Both the position numbers and the translations under genes were made by a program. From Bradyrhizobium sp. AZCC 1693 (GTDB lineage Bacteria; Pseudomonadota; Alphaproteobacteria; Rhizobiales; Xanthobacteraceae), in contig NZ_JAZHSD010000001.1 of the NCBI RefSeq assembly GCF_036924745.1, positions 1,736,001 through 1,800,000 of the forward strand: 64,000 bases of DNA, written 5' to 3'. Each line of letters begins with the position of its first letter. The first letter of the stretch is position 1. Below are positions 52,316 through 62,073 of this stretch, piece by piece. Below the pieces are notes generated by a model, which saw only the letters and a program-made list of their open reading frames with translations, had not been told where the DNA came from and made no database searches.

Positions 52316-54574
52316 ATGCGATGGAGAATTCTCCAGTCGCTGTTTTGGGCAGGCGTAGCGCTTCTCTTGACGGTCACGATGGCAGGCGCCGCGGGCGACA
52401 AAGCCGGACGGCCGTCGGAGTTCCTTTTGCTGGTGCAGATATCGCTCTTGATCGCCATCGGCCGCGGTCTCGGTGAGCTGATGCAGCGCATTGGCCAGCC
52501 CTCGGTCATCGGCGAGTTGCTGGCCGGTCTGCTGCTCGGACCCTCTTTCTTCGGCTGGATCTGGCCTGAAGCGCAGCACGCGCTCTTTCCGCCCTCCCCC
52601 GAACAAAAAGCCCTGCTCGACGGCATCGCGCAGTTCGGCATTCTGCTGCTGCTGTTGCTGACCGGCATGGAGACCGATCTCAAGCTGGTGCGCAAGGTCG
52701 GCCGGGCCGCGGCCGCGATTTCGGTCACCGGGATCGTTGTCCCCTTCATCTGCGGTTTTGCGCTCGGTCAGTTCCTGCCGCAAAGCCTGCTGCCGCATCC
52801 GGAAGCACGCCTGGTCGCCTCGCTGTTCCTCGGCACCGCGCTGTCGATCTCTTCGGTGAAGATCGTAGCCGTCGTGGTGCGGGAGATGAACTTCATGCGC
52901 CGCGATGTCGGGCAGATTATCGTGGCCACCGCAATCATCGACGACACCATCGGTTGGATCATTATCGCCATGATCTTCAGCCTGGCCTCGCAGGGCACGC
53001 TCGATGTCTATTCGGTCGGCAAGGCCCTGCTAGGCACGCTGGCCTTCGTCGCCATCAGCTTTACAATCGGCCGGCGCCTGACCTTCCGCCTGATCCGCTG
53101 GGCCAACGACACCCTCGTCAGCGCGGCCGCAGTCATCAGCGTGATCCTGCTCATCATGAGCGTGATGGCGATGATCACGCACCTGATCGGTGTGCACACC
53201 GTGCTCGGAGCCTTCATGGCGGGCGTGCTGGTCGGAGAATCGCCGATCCTGACCAGGCAGATCGATGAGCGGTTGCGCGGGCTGATCTCGAGCCTCTTCA
53301 TGCCGGTGTTCTTCGGGCTCGCGGGCCTGAGCGCCGATCTGACCGTGCTCAAAGACCCCAACCTGCTGATGCTGACCGCGGCGCTGGTGCTGATCGCCAG
53401 CATCGGCAAGTTTGGCGGCGCTTTCGCAGGCGGTGCGCTGAGCGGCCTCACCCGACGTGAATCCTATGCGCTTGCCAGCGGCATGAATGCGCGCGGCTCG
53501 ACCGAGGTCATCATCGCCACCATCGGCCTGTCCATGGGCATGCTGAGCCAGAACCTGTTCTCGATGATCGTCACCATGGCGATCCTCACCACCATGGCAA
53601 TGCCGCCGATGCTGCGCGCAGCCCTCACACAGTTGCCGCTCAAGATGGGGGAGAAGGAACGCCTCGAACGCGAAGAGTTCGAACAGAAGGGTTTTGTCGC
53701 CAATCTGGAGCGACTGTTGCTTGCGGCCGACGAGAGCGCGAATGCGAGATTTGCCTCGTACATCTCTGGCCTGCTTGCCGGCAGGCGCGGCCTGCCGATT
53801 ACGGTGCTTCACGTCGCGCCTCCGCGCGACCATGACCCAAAGCACGATGGCAAGGAAACGCTGGAATCCATCGTCAAAAGTGCGGCCTGTGCGATCGCGG
53901 AAACCGACGAGGACAGTAGCGGCCAAATCGACGTCGTGACCCGCGTACCGAAGGGGAAGCCGCTCGAAGCCATCGCTGAAGAAGCCAAAAAGGGCTTTGA
54001 TCTCCTGGTCGTCGGGATGGACAAGACGCTCGACGACAAGGATGGATTTGACCGCAAGATCGAAGACATCGGCGCAAGCTTCAAGGGACCGATGGCGATC
54101 GTCGCCGCAAGGGGCGCTCACCTCGAACAGCCGGTAGCCCCCGACCTGAAAATTCTCGTGCCGGTTTCCGGCAGTGCCGTGTCGCGGCGCGGTGCCGAAA
54201 TCGCGATTGCGCTGGTGCGCGTCAGCCCCGACCCGCTGAAAGTGGTCTATGTCTCGACAACGAGGGACCGCGGCGCGCGGCGCGGCAGCGCCAGCCTTTC
54301 ACTCGCCAGGGAAGAAGCCATCCTGAAGGACATCGCTGCCGTCGGAGCGCGCTACAATGTCGACGTCAGTACCGCGTTGCGCGCCAACACGGCGCCCGAG
54401 CAAGCGATCCTGGAGGAAATCCGCGCCAGCCGCGCGAACCTCGTGGTACTCGGCGTCGACCGCATCTCAGGAGACAGGCTCAACTTCGGCAGCGTGGCGC
54501 ATGCCGTGCTGAGCAAATCCAGCGTGTCGGTGTTGCTGGTGGCAGACGGAGAAGCCAGCAAGGCGGAGCCGTAG
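52316..54574 (+). CDS. Cation:proton antiporter (CPA2 type) with two universal-stress-like domains
   Basis: The 752-residue protein has about twelve membrane helices (1-430), including QPSVIGELLAGLLLGPSFFG, ATAIIDDTIGW and GVHTVLGAFMAGVLVGESP, with GMNARGSTEVIIA, hallmarks of CPA2 Na+(K+)/H+ antiporters. The C-terminal part (about 450-752) holds two nucleotide-binding universal stress protein-like domains (VLHVAPPRDHD..., FDLLVVGMDKT; ILVPVSGSAVSRRGAEIAIAL..., NLVVLGVDRISGDRLNFGSVAHAVLSKS). The fusion could sense nucleotides and gate ion exchange. Start at 52316. Confidence 0.92.
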   Translation: MRWRILQSLFWAGVALLLTVTMAGAAGDKAGRPSEFLLLVQISLLIAIGRGLGELMQRIGQPSVIGELLAGLLLGPSFFGWIWPEAQHALFPPSPEQKALLDGIAQFGILLLLLLTGMETDLKLVRKVGRAAAAISVTGIVVPFICGFALGQFLPQSLLPHPEARLVASLFLGTALSISSVKIVAVVVREMNFMRRDVGQIIVATAIIDDTIGWIIIAMIFSLASQGTLDVYSVGKALLGTLAFVAISFTIGRRLTFRLIRWANDTLVSAAAVISVILLIMSVMAMITHLIGVHTVLGAFMAGVLVGESPILTRQIDERLRGLISSLFMPVFFGLAGLSADLTVLKDPNLLMLTAALVLIASIGKFGGAFAGGALSGLTRRESYALASGMNARGSTEVIIATIGLSMGMLSQNLFSMIVTMAILTTMAMPPMLRAALTQLPLKMGEKERLEREEFEQKGFVANLERLLLAADESANARFASYISGLLAGRRGLPITVLHVAPPRDHDPKHDGKETLESIVKSAACAIAETDEDSSGQIDVVTRVPKGKPLEAIAEEAKKGFDLLVVGMDKTLDDKDGFDRKIEDIGASFKGPMAIVAARGAHLEQPVAPDLKILVPVSGSAVSRRGAEIAIALVRVSPDPLKVVYVSTTRDRGARRGSASLSLAREEAILKDIAAVGARYNVDVSTALRANTAPEQAILEEIRASRANLVVLGVDRISGDRLNFGSVAHAVLSKSSVSVLLVADGEASKAEP

Positions 54575-54580
54575 CGGCGA

Positions 54581-55027
54581 TCACCACTCTTCCGGGCAGG
54601 GATCGACGATCTTCCAGAGCTCGCCACCGTTCTTGATCTTCTTCATCTCGGTGGTGAGCCCGCCATTGCGGCGGATCCAGTCCTTCACGGTGTCCGGATA
54701 ATAGGACATCAGGTCCGACGTCCCTTCCAAACTCGTGACCTTCATACCGAAGGTGAAGGCCTTGTCGTAATAGGCCTGGTGGAAACCGAGGCTCGCCTTC
54801 GGGGTCACGCAGATCTTGTTCATCGGCACGATGCCGAACACCAGCGTGCAGGCCGAATTGCAGATGCCGTCGATGATCACCCGCTCCTTGCGGTCGCGGA
54901 TACGCTTGTACTTGGCCTTGTACTCCTCGACATAACCGCCGTGATCGCGCGTAATGTGCAGGTCGGCGCGCGCTGGCGTCGCGACCAGAACCGAGAGGGA
55001 CAGCAGGGCAAGGGGCGTGATGCGCAT
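54581..55027 (-). CDS. Secreted ClpP/crotonase-fold-like hypothetical protein
   Basis: The 148-residue protein begins with a signal peptide (MRITPLALLSLSVLVATPARA). The segment VIIDGICNSACTLVFGIVPM has Ser58 in the ClpP-like G-x-x-x-S-A-C position, and SLGFHQAYY gives His83. An acidic partner could be Asp in SYYPDTVKDW. This is reminiscent of small periplasmic ClpP-fold proteins. A function is not known. It is convergent with the antiporter gene (6 bp). Confidence 0.7.
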   Translation of the reverse strand: MRITPLALLSLSVLVATPARADLHITRDHGGYVEEYKAKYKRIRDRKERVIIDGICNSACTLVFGIVPMNKICVTPKASLGFHQAYYDKAFTFGMKVTSLEGTSDLMSYYPDTVKDWIRRNGGLTTEMKKIKNGGELWKIVDPCPEEW

Positions 55028-55361
55028 GGGTCGATCGGGAACCGGATAGCCTTTGTCAGACGCGGGATAAGTCGGCCCGTAGGGTCAGGACCGGACAGCA
55101 AAACTTTGGCCGGACTGTGTTGGGAATTCGTTAAGCATCCCTTGAGGCCAAAAATGGGCGCGTTAGGATGGTTTTCCGCAGCTTTTCTAGCCGTTTCTCC
55201 TGGAATGCGAGATCAGATCGGCCAAAATGAGGGAGCGCCGGCTTCGACCGAATCAGAGGTTCAGCGTCTATCATGTTGTTTTGGCGCGCTTTCTTCACAG
55301 GAACAGCTATCCGCTCAGCCCGAAATCGCTACTCTTTCAGTGAGACTTCCGGAGAATCGAA
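55028..55361. other. Intergenic region with no recognised feature
   Basis: It separates two divergent small secreted-protein genes and should contain their promoters. No other feature is recognised. Confidence 0.5.
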
Positions 55362-55619
55362 ATGACCAACGCGAAGTTTTTCGTTGCCGCCGCCCTCCTC
55401 GCCACCGCGACCCTGGCCCCGAACCTGGCCGATGCCCGCCATAATCGGCACCACCTGCACAATTGGGGCCTGCCCTACCCGATCAGCTACCTGCACAATT
55501 ACGGCCCCGGCCTGCAGCCCGGCACCTTCGCCTACTACGACGGCCCCTCCACCATCCTCTGCCGCCAGGGCGCGGCAGCCTATATAGGCCAGGACCGCCG
55601 GCGGCATCCCTGTTACTGA
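55362..55619 (+). CDS. Small secreted hypothetical protein
   Basis: The 85-residue protein has a signal peptide (TNAKFFVAAALLATATLAPNLADA) and a His/Tyr/Gly-rich mature part (RHNRHHLHNWGLPYPISYLH) with two cysteines near the C terminus. It resembles short exported proteins of Bradyrhizobium. Function unknown. It lies just upstream of tRNA-Arg. Confidence 0.65.
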   Translation: MTNAKFFVAAALLATATLAPNLADARHNRHHLHNWGLPYPISYLHNYGPGLQPGTFAYYDGPSTILCRQGAAAYIGQDRRRHPCY

Positions 55620-55670
55620 CATTCCGCTGCTGGCCCTGCCGGGCCAAGTCTGATAATCGGCAGGCCGCAC

Positions 55671-55747
55671 GCGCTCGTAGCTCAGCTGGATAGAGCATCG
55701 GATTTCGATTCCGAGGGTCGGGAGTTCGAATCTCTCCGAGCGCGCCA
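55671..55747 (+). tRNA. tRNA-Arg (anticodon TCG)
   Basis: The 77-nt gene starts GCGCTCGTAGCTCAGCTGGA and ends CGAGCGC-G-CCA with CCA encoded. The anticodon arm TCGGA-TTTCGAT-TCCGA gives TCG (Arg, CGA codons). An integrase gene follows 230 bp downstream, and part of its T-arm is repeated at 55958-55973. Confidence 0.95.
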
Positions 55748-55957
55748 GCCCCACCTTCGCCGCACTTCGCCCGCCATTGCCGGTCGTCGCCACAACTTCC
55801 AATAAAGCGAGGTAAAATAGGGGTTTCTCGCTTAATCGGCGGTCGCTGGGCGTTGCCGGCTGTTGCCGACGGGCCTCCGCCGGAACGTCCCTTTGACTGT
55901 CCCTCGATCTGAGTTAGAATCTCCCTTACCTCCGGAAGCGCCGTTCCCGCGCGAGGA

Positions 55958-55973
55958 GTCGGGAGTTCGAATC
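55958..55973 (+). repeat. Partial copy of tRNA-Arg T-arm just before the integrase gene
   Basis: GTCGGGAGTTCGAATC is repeated exactly from 55717-55732 within the tRNA. It probably derives from an attachment site or a decayed tRNA copy. Confidence 0.6.
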
Positions 55974-55977
55974 CCCC

Positions 55978-57163
55978 ATGCAGCTCAGAACCGAAAAGCC
56001 CAATATTACCGCAAAGAACTATCTTACCGTTGGCCCCGGCGAATACCCGTGCGGCAACAACCTCTATCTGATCGTCACGCCAAGTGGCGGCCGTCGCTGG
56101 GCGTTCCGCTACCAGCGCAACGGCGTCGTGAAAAAGATGGGTCTCGGATCAGCCAAGCCAGCGGGCCTTAAGCTCTCTGAGGCCAAGGACAAAGCGATTG
56201 ACGCGTTGCGACTGCTCGCCAAGGGAACCGATCCGAGAGAGCACCGCGATGACCAGAAGCGCCGCGAAGGATCGCGCCTGTTTGGCGAGTTCGCCGAGGA
56301 ATGGCGGCAGTCCTATGAGACCGGCCTAAAACACAGGGCCGCGCGCAACAAGCTCAAGCGCATCGTGCAGGTGATCACCAAACCGCTGCACAAGCTGCGG
56401 CTCGACGAGATCGAAACCGAACACGTCGTTGCCGTTCTGCGGAAGGTCTGGCATCAGCGCGAGATCTCGCGCGACACGCGCCAGCGGCTCAAGAAGATTC
56501 TGGACGCCGCTATAGCGCTGAACCTGCGGCCGAAACACAACCCGGCCGATTGGGACAGCCGACTGAAGCCGATCATGCCGAAGCAATTGAAGCGTGGCAC
56601 TATACGCGGCAGCCACAAGGCCTTGGACTACCAAGATCTGCCCGTGTTCATGCAGAAGCTCGCCGCCAATCCCGAACAAAGCGCGCGGGCGCTTGAGGTC
56701 ACCATCCTCTCGTTAGCGCGAACCATCGAGGTACAGAACATGCGCTGGCCGCAACTCGACCTCGAAAGTGGACTTTGGGATTTGGGCAACCCTGACACCA
56801 AGAACGAGCGACCTAAGCGCACGCCCCTCCCAAAGCAAACGTTGATCTATCTACGCGAGGCCTACGATAGCCGCGTGAGTGACGAGTTCGTGTTCGCCGG
56901 CCGCAGCCTGGACAAATCGATCTCCAACATGACGATGCTCAAGCATCTGAAGGAGATCACCGGAGACAAAACCCTGACTGTGCACGGCTTCCGCACCACA
57001 TTCCGGACCTGGGCGCAGGAAGAGACCGACTTCGAGGAGGAGATCGTCGAGCATTGTCTGCACCACATCACAGGCGATGATGCGGCGCGTCGTGATGCAG
57101 GCATTCGCTAACTTCGCGACGCGGCCACCGAACAACCAGGTGACGCCGATGAGGGCCGCCTGA
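55978..57163 (+). pseudogene. Tyrosine recombinase/integrase lacking the catalytic tyrosine segment
   Basis: The frame from 55978 encodes 377 residues with a DUF4102-like arm-binding start (LYLIVTPSGGRRWAFRYQR), core-binding region, and catalytic motifs ARTIEVQNMRW (Arg I) and HGFRTTFRTWA (His-x-x-Arg). The second box EHCLHHITGDDAA is then followed at once by RRDAGIR and a stop. The usual segment with the nucleophile Tyr is missing. In another frame the next bases (57088-57163) encode VMQAFANFATRPPNNQVTPM, a normal integrase tail. A small deletion with frameshift has thus removed the active-site Tyr. The gene lies beside tRNA-Arg, its likely target. Confidence 0.85.
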
Positions 57164-57200
57164 GCGTTCGCGCTGTCCATTTGGACCGGGCGGCACGTCA

Positions 57201-57416
57201 TCATTCATCGGGCAGATTTTCCAAGAAAGACGCCAGATCGGCGCGCGTGATGATGGTGCGTGTACCGTACTTTCGAATCCGCAAGCGCCCCTCCTTGATC
57301 GCCTTGTAGATTGACGTCTGGCCGAGTGAGGAAAGTACCGCAGCCTCCGGGACAGTCAGGCCGAGCTTTTCCATGGTAGGTCGGAGCATCGACGATTCGC
57401 GTTCTGCCATCCTCAT
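57201..57416 (-). CDS. Excisionase/AlpA-like helix-turn-helix protein
   Basis: The 71-residue protein has LTVPEAAVLSSLGQTSIYKAIKEGRLRIRKYGTRTIITRADLASFLENLP-type pattern, i.e. a MerR-like HTH_17 excisionase domain. It would bind att DNA or a promoter of the island. An alternative start is ATG 57374 (MEKLGLT). It lies between the integrase and the relaxase remnants. Confidence 0.8.
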   Translation of the reverse strand: MRMAERESSMLRPTMEKLGLTVPEAAVLSSLGQTSIYKAIKEGRLRIRKYGTRTIITRADLASFLENLPDE

Positions 57417-57848
57417 GGGTCTCGCTTCACTTGCGGTAGGTCATAGTGCCCTGCTCTCCTGTGACTGCTCACGGCGCAAGATGACCTTCGTCGATGACAT
57501 GCGGACTCGGTTGCTAGGGGCGAAGCGGGTGCTCGGCAACATGCGAAATTCTGGTCGTCGCAATTGCGGACGCGATTGCGTACAATTTGGCTGATGGAAT
57601 ATCCAGGGTTAGTTAGCGTGGTTTCGATCATCCTCCCTGACGCCAGCGGACGCTCTGCTTGGCTATCTCAGGATGAGGAAGCGCTCTGTTTCCGATTAAG
57701 CCTTACCTGCTTGGCAAGCCCCTGCCGGGCCAGCGACAGCCGGTCAAGGCCGCAAGCCGCGAAGCGGGGGTGCGGAACGCGCCAGCCTTGACGGGATGGC
57801 GCTGGTCCGGCCTGCTTGGCTTCAAACCAGCAAGGCCTGCTCTTCCGT
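57417..57848. other. Intergenic region within the relic element
   Basis: No gene is accepted. The frames seen are of low quality; it may be residual element DNA downstream of the relaxase. Confidence 0.5.
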
Positions 57849-59960
57849 TCACAACCCCAGCCCGCGCTTTTTACCCAAGCTCCATTCCATGCCGCCGTCA
57901 TTGCGCATGAGGCCGGAGATGTGCTGCCCGATGCGGTTGTCGAGCACGGGCTGCCACGGCACGAGGCTGAAGCCGAGCCCGCCATCGCCGTTCAGGGTTT
58001 CGAGCATGACGAACCGGCCGCTGGATAGCTGGGTGGAGCCGACGAGTTGGCCGCTGACATGTTTGCCGGGAACCGTGGGCCGCCATTGCAATCCGCGTTC
58101 GGCGGCGAGCGCCTTGCCGGCTCGTTCGATGTCGGCAGCCTCGAGCCGCTGGATCAGATCCTTGGGCGCGCGGACGCGGCCGTCGCCGAGATCGGTGACG
58201 TGACCCATGTTTGCGAGCGCCTGTTTGCGCTTCTCCAGCGCCGCCCTCACCTCCTGGCCGAACCCCTCACTGGCGAGCGCGACGCGCTGGCGAGAAACCA
58301 GCTCGCGATCGAGCCAGGTCGCTCCGTCATAGCCAATCTGCGTGTCGAGGCCGGTCGGAGATAGGACGCCGATGCGGATGTTCGCGCGGTCCCGCGCCAG
58401 ATCGTGGGCCTGGCCGCGCTCGGGAAGATCGGCAGGGACGCGCCAGTGATCCGCGTCGATCCGCTCGACATGGCGGGCCCGGCGCAGGGCCTCCAGCCGA
58501 CGGACATGGGAGCGAACGAAGGCCTCTGGGTCGCCGCCGATGCGGTCGATGGCGGTGCGCGCCCGCTCCAGATGCTCGGACGGGCGATAGACGCCTTCTT
58601 GACCCGCGACGTCCATGATATTGCGGTCTGCGGCGCGGGGCCCGGGAGGGACGGAGCCGGCCACGACGATCATGCCCCGACCGACCTCCTCGGCGCGGGC
58701 GGCGTCCATCTCGATGTGATGCACGCGCCCATCCACGCCATCGATCACCAGCCGGACCCGCTCGCCCATCTCGTCGCCGCCAAGCCCTTTGTCGAGCACA
58801 CGGCCAACGATGCGCTCGGTCGCGTTCTCGCGGTGCAGGACGTAGCGCGCCGGATGGCGGTCCTCCGCCAGCCCTTCGCGCTCCAGTGCCCGGTGCATAG
58901 TCTTTATGATGTCGCCGCGCTCGCCAAGCTCCCGCAGTGCCGGTTCGGCCTTTGGCGATATGATCCATTGCCCGGTCTCGACCTCGGTCGCCAACCCCAT
59001 ACGCTCCAGCTTGCGCGCCCGCTCGATCAGCAGGGCGCGGTTTTGGCGGAACGTGTCCCGCATGTCCTGGTCAGGGCGCAGGTCGGTAAACTCCTTCCCC
59101 TGCTGCTCGGCGATCAGCATCCGGTCGAGCTTGGTGAAGCGGTCGGCATCCACCTCACGCTCAAGGTGTTCTGCCACCTCAAGCTCGGTCTGCCGGCCCA
59201 GTTCCAGTGTGACGATTTCGCTGGCGCGCTCGCGAATGCCGTAGGCGATATAATCGCCGGCGATGTTAAGGGTCCTGCCGTCATCGGTAATGCCCCGAAC
59301 GATGATGTGGGTGTGAGGGTGACCGGTGTTGTGGTGATCAACCGCGATCCAGTCGAGTCTCGTCCCAAGGTCGGCTTCCATCTGCTTCATCAGATTGCGG
59401 GTGGTCTCGCGCGGATCCGCCAGCTCCCCCCTTCTTCGGCGGAGACGATGAAGCGAAACTGATGGCGATCTTCGCGGCCCCGATCGAGGAAGGCGCGGCC
59501 ATCCTCGACATCGCGCTCGGCCGAATAGACCTGACCTTTCTCTCCGTCTTTCGTCACGCCATCCCGCTCAAGATAGCGCAGGTGGGCGTCTACCGCTTTG
59601 GCGCTGACGAACCCACGGCCCCGCATTGCTCCGCGCTGCGGATTGAGCTTCACGACGCGGGCCTTTACCGCCACGCGCCGCGCCCGTGTGCGCACCCCGC
59701 TTGCGTCCCGGCTCCACGCGCTCCGATCCTTCAGCATCAGCGCTGTCGCAGCGCCACGGCCCCGCGCATTGAACCGGCCGCTTCCCTTCCCGGTCCTGAT
59801 CGGGGTTGCCACCGGCCCGACGTATGGCCTGTTGGACCTCGCCGAGGAAGCTGGCCGGTCGTCGGCGGATGCCGCCAAGCCGGCGCGCACGTGTCCTTGC
59901 ACCGCCACGATCCCGGACCTTGCCGGGACGGATGCGAAAGTCGTCTTCGTTGCTCGCCAT
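57849..59960 (-). pseudogene. Relaxase/mobilization nuclease (VirD2-like, DUF3363), frameshifted
   Basis: The N-terminal start MASNEDDFRIRPGKVRDRGG (from 59960) shifts frame at about 59800 into FNARGRGAATALMLKDRSAW. It then shifts again at about 59427-59432, where GGGGGG replaces an expected GGGGCGG, into ADPRETTRNLMKQMEADLGT. The C-terminal part has DWIAVDHHNTGHPHTHIIVRG (the relaxase His triad) and a DUF3363 region (about 512 residues). The intact protein would nick oriT DNA of an integrative mobilizable element. Two frameshifts make it nonfunctional unless sequencing erred. Confidence 0.88.
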
Positions 59961-60255
59961 GAGATGACGATCGGAGGTCGAAAAACACCGAGCAAGCGCC
60001 GAATGCTCCGTCGCATGGGAGCGCAGAAATACGTGCATCGGCGTAAACACTGCGGTCTCTCATTCCCCGCACATTGCGGGCGATGGCGCTTGGATCATTG
60101 CAAACAAAAGAGAAAATGTCAGCGGCGCCCCCGGGAACACCTTACCGCACAACGAGCGAACTCGACAAAACCAATGTGCAGACAAAAACTTAGGAACGAA
60201 GTTCCGGCAGCGAGGAATCTCGCTTTATCTTGCCTTCCTAATCGGGCGTGCAAAG
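59961..60255. other. Non-coding stretch in relic element
   Basis: No gene is recognised. It probably contained the relaxase promoter and transfer origin, but I cannot identify an oriT nick site by eye. Confidence 0.4.
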
Positions 60256-60504
60256 TCAACTCCCTCCTACGCTTTTTTGCGGCTTCTCTAAACAAGCAGC
60301 GCTCCTTATCTCGCTGCTTCGATTGCGAGCAGCGTTCGCCAACAGCACGGTCGCGACTTGCATTCTCCAGGCGGGGTCCATGCGTTCCTTCGCGTTCAGC
60401 ACCAGGGCTGTCGCATGCTCTTCATCAGGTTCGTAAACAGGGCTGTCCAAGCAGTCTGGCGCTCTCATCACGAGGGACGGAAGCAGGCAAGAGATAGCGG
60501 ACAT
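60256..60504 (-). CDS. Possible small hypothetical protein of the element
   Basis: The 82-residue frame contains EEHATALVLNAKERMDPAWRMQVATVLLANAARNRSSE, an amphipathic helical pattern with protein-like composition. No known domain or decisive ribosome binding site is seen. Confidence 0.4.
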   Translation of the reverse strand: MSAISCLLPSLVMRAPDCLDSPVYEPDEEHATALVLNAKERMDPAWRMQVATVLLANAARNRSSEIRSAACLEKPQKSVGGS

Positions 60505-60621
60505 TCCCCGTTTCGCGGCCCCGCCAGGGGACGCTCACCGCGCGCGCGGATCTTTAATCTTTGCTCCTCCTCAACATGCTGGGTGCAACACCAGCGCTAA
60601 TCTTTCGTGCTCCTGCAGCAG

Positions 60622-61547
60622 TTACTGTGCAGGCTTCAATCGCAATCGTTGCGTGACCTTGGCGCCGAAGCCGACGTGGAAGTCGGTTTCGCTGACCCAC
60701 ATCCTGTGCAGGATACCGGCAAGCTTGCGCGCGACCGCGACGATCGCGCACAGCATGCTCGACCGTTGGGCGATCCGCAGGCCCCAGGCCCGCAATGCCG
60801 ACCATTTCCTGACCCGTAGCAACAGGCTTGCGGCCGCCTCGCATTGCGCCTCCCGAACCGCAACGTCGCCCTGCCTGCTGATGCGGCCCTCGTAGTCGAT
60901 CGACGTTCCAGACTGATGTCGCCTCGGCGTCAGGCCAAAATGCGCTCCGACTGTTCGAGATCGCGCAAAGCGTCTGGGATCATCTACCCCCACTTTGAAC
61001 GAAAGAGCGGCAACGGGACCGACGCCAGGCACCGTCATCAAACGGCGGCAAACAGCGTCGTGCTGAACCACCTGAAGAAGCACGCGATGCAATCTTTCGT
61101 AGCCCTCGAAGATCGCCCGCCGCACGTCCAGCATGGCCTCAATCATCACAGAAAAGATTGGATCGCCGTGTTCGAAGAGCTCCCGGACGCGTGCTTCGTA
61201 GCCGCCGCGACCAACGGCTCCCATCAGCAAGCCATACGCTAGCAGCGTTCCACGAATGTGATTTTCTAAGTCGATCAGCTTGCGCTTGAAGAGCTTCCTG
61301 TTGGCCAGAAGTGAGTGCATTTCTGCATGTCGATGTTCTTGACATGAACCGCACGGTACCAGCCCAAGCGCATCATCTGTGCGATGCCGCGTGCATCATT
61401 CCGATCGGTCTTGTTGCGCATCGTCGACAGCGACACATACCTTGCCGCCATCGATTGCGGGCTATCTTCGGCTGCGCGTCGTGCGGACTGCCCGCCACTC
61501 TCGACGATCTGGCCTTTCGAGACAAGTAGTACAATTCGACTTTGCAT
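60622..61547 (-). pseudogene. IS110-family transposase, truncated and frameshifted
   Basis: The N-terminal piece (61275-61547) contains MRNKTDRNDARGIAQMMRLG and YRAVHVKNIDMQ. The frame then changes at 61320-61322, where an A is missing, into MHSLLANRKLFKRKLIDLEN and on through LMTVPGVGPVAALSFKV and GLTPRRHQSGTS, the IS110 C-terminal domain. The first about 50 residues (with the initial DEDD aspartate) are absent. No intact terminal ends are visible, so it is a dead element. Confidence 0.85.
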
Positions 61548-61647
61548 GAGCGAGAATCGGCAAGTCGGAACCGGCGATCAGTCTAGAGACATTTGCTTTC
61601 AGCGGCCACTTGACCCCCAGCGTCGAAAGCCATCAGCCGAGAGCGCT

Positions 61648-62073
61648 TCAATGCCTGTGCTGGCTCGAGGATGGTTTGACGTCAATGACTTCCGCTCCTT
61701 CGAAGCGCAACATCGCAATCACGCGGTCGCGCACGGCGCCGCGCAGATCGATCTGCACCGCCCAGTCGCCGTGCATCTCGAGCTCGAGCCGGACGTGATA
61801 AACGCCTTTTTCCGTCTGCTCGGTCGCCTTCACAGGGCGTACGTTGTGCATGCCGGGCATCGAGGGCATGTCCGCTCCGACGGATACGGTCAGCCCCGAG
61901 AGCGGTTCGCCGGAACGCGCGTTCGCAAGCCTGATGGTGCAGTCGTACTCCAGCACCTGCCCGGCCGAGACGCAGGTCACAGCGGCCTTGGCGCGCACCT
62001 GGCCGTGCGCAGCTTGCGGACAACCGGCCATCAGTGCCGCCACGGCAACAAGCATGCAAGTGATCGTTCTCAT
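61648..62073 (-). CDS. YtkA/FixH-like exported small protein
   Basis: The 141-residue protein has an N-terminal signal with a possible lipobox (LMAGC at 14-18). The beta-sandwich region TIRLANARSGEPLSGLTVSV, followed by MPSMPGMHNVRPVKATEQTE and YHVRLELEMHGDWAVQIDL, matches YtkA-like/FixH-type extracytoplasmic domains; the MPSMPGM methionines could bind copper. Its start overlaps the end of the LivM-like gene by four bases, so it is co-translated with the transporter. Confidence 0.78.
   Translation of the reverse strand: MRTITCMLVAVAALMAGCPQAAHGQVRAKAAVTCVSAGQVLEYDCTIRLANARSGEPLSGLTVSVGADMPSMPGMHNVRPVKATEQTEKGVYHVRLELEMHGDWAVQIDLRGAVRDRVIAMLRFEGAEVIDVKPSSSQHRH

Noticed and set aside
53030..54121. 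363-residue minus-strand frame opposite the antiporter
   Set aside because: His/Arg/Asp-rich composition typical of antisense frames; the plus strand protein is clearly real.
57668..57985. 105-residue minus frame overlapping the relaxase end
   Set aside because: Low-complexity, Ser/Arg-rich and out of frame with the relaxase; no start signal.
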